A program made the position numbers and the translations under genes. The notes under the pieces were generated by a model. The model was not told the DNA's origin. It was given only the letters and a program-made list of their open reading frames with translations, and searched no databases. Positions 33,564 through 33,873 of a DNA stretch of 33,873 nt are shown piece after piece; within the stretch, counting starts at the first letter, position 1; each line of letters begins with the position of its first letter. Origin of the DNA: Nitrososphaerota archaeon. GTDB lineage: Archaea > Thermoproteota > Nitrososphaeria_A > Caldarchaeales > JAVZCJ01. Location of the stretch: contig JAWAZL010000020.1 in assembly GCA_038817485.1 (NCBI GenBank), positions 1 through 33,873 of the forward strand. Direction: 5' to 3'.

Positions 33564-33873
33564 ATCAAGATAGCTATTATAGGTGCTGGAAGTCTTGCTT
33601 GGAGTTCTACAATTATTCATGATTTATGTATGACACCTGAATTATATGGTAGTACTATTTCATTAATGGATATTAATGAAGAACGTTTAAATACTATTTA
33701 TGATTTTGCTAGAAGATATGCGTTTGAACGTAAAGCTAATTTAAAATTTGAGAAAACTTTAGATAGAAAAGAAGCAATAAAAGATGCTGATTTTGTAATA
33801 AATATGGCAATGGCTGGAGGCCATCAATATTATGAAAAAATGAGAGAAATATCTGAAAAATATGGTTATTATA
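33564..33873 (+). CDS. Glycoside hydrolase family 4 (alpha-glucosidase/galactosidase-like), 5' part, ATC start position
   Basis: The first 103 residues of a GH4 NAD- and metal-dependent glycosidase, running off the window. Seen: the N-terminal Rossmann motif KIAIIGAGSLAWSSTIIHDL, then ISLMDINEERL, and DADFVINMAMAGGHQYY. The codon where the family has its initiator Met is ATC (33564-33566), placed 5 nt after a perfect GGTGAT ribosome site; there is no in-frame ATG, GTG or TTG upstream before a stop, and the first internal ATG is at residue 22, inside the Rossmann domain. Either a rare AUC start is used, or a mutation or sequencing error destroyed the ATG. Confidence 0.85.
   Translation, partial: MKIAIIGAGSLAWSSTIIHDLCMTPELYGSTISLMDINEERLNTIYDFARRYAFERKANLKFEKTLDRKEAIKDADFVINMAMAGGHQYYEKMREISEKYGYY

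Noticed and set aside
1-33873. CRISPR array, IS element or rRNA genes
   Set aside because: No regularly spaced repeats, transposase motifs or conserved rRNA sequence are visible.

Overview
The window is a very AT-rich stretch of an archaeal chromosome. Archaeal marks are a tRNA gene with a bulge-helix-bulge intron, ribosomal protein eL33 (L35Ae), a zinc-binding PyrI subunit, an Lhr-type helicase, and TATA boxes placed so that several transcripts should start at or near the start codon, alongside GAGGTG-type ribosome sites. IorAB ferredoxin oxidoreductase, B12-dependent ribonucleotide reductase and the PyrDB-type (PyrK-dependent) dihydroorotate dehydrogenase suggest an anaerobe. eL33 and the intron fit a thermophilic TACK/Thermoproteota-like lineage, but the exact lineage cannot be read from the sequence.

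Layout. 1-565: 5' part of a D-2-hydroxyacid dehydrogenase (minus). 804-4217: Lhr helicase plus a PdeM-like phosphoesterase. 4229-5848: divergent phosphoribosyltransferase and EamA transporter. 5852-15943: nearly the whole pyrimidine pathway (pyrF, E, B, I, K, C, D), interrupted by two opposite-strand units, a uroporphyrinogen-decarboxylase-family gene and a GC-richer polar amino-acid ABC transporter. 15989-17229: ilvE and eL33. 17269-21686: creatininase-family enzyme, iorAB, two unknown genes. 21690-22045: wreck of an oligopeptide-transporter ATPase. 22080-26538: ubiX, vapBC, nadE, YjbQ-family gene, HpcH-family aldolase, cobalamin adenosyltransferase. 26768-27766: multi-spanning membrane protein. 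27941-31786: class II ribonucleotide reductase carrying a 408-residue intein. 32074-32158: tRNA-Thr(UGU) with an 11-nt intron. 32183-33090: decayed genes next to the tRNA: a DUF87/HerA-like ATPase and an MNT-HepT toxin-antitoxin pair. 33564-end: 5' end of a family-4 glycoside hydrolase lacking a normal start codon.

How the genes work together. The pyr genes turn carbamoyl phosphate and aspartate into UMP; carbamoyl-phosphate synthetase is not in the window. The cobalamin adenosyltransferase makes the cofactor the reductase needs. IlvE and IorAB fit transamination and oxidative decarboxylation of amino-acid-derived 2-oxoacids, possibly fed by the amino-acid transporter.

The most striking observations are: (i) a 117-bp exactly in-frame inversion that splits the HepT toxin gene across both strands; (ii) an intein at the catalytic radical cysteine of the reductase, with Leu-Asp instead of His-Asn at its C-terminal splice junction; (iii) an intact-looking GH4 gene whose expected ATG is ATC; (iv) a minimal tRNA intron; and (v) several decayed genes absent from a simple ORF list. 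All family calls are from reading motifs by eye; no searches were run.
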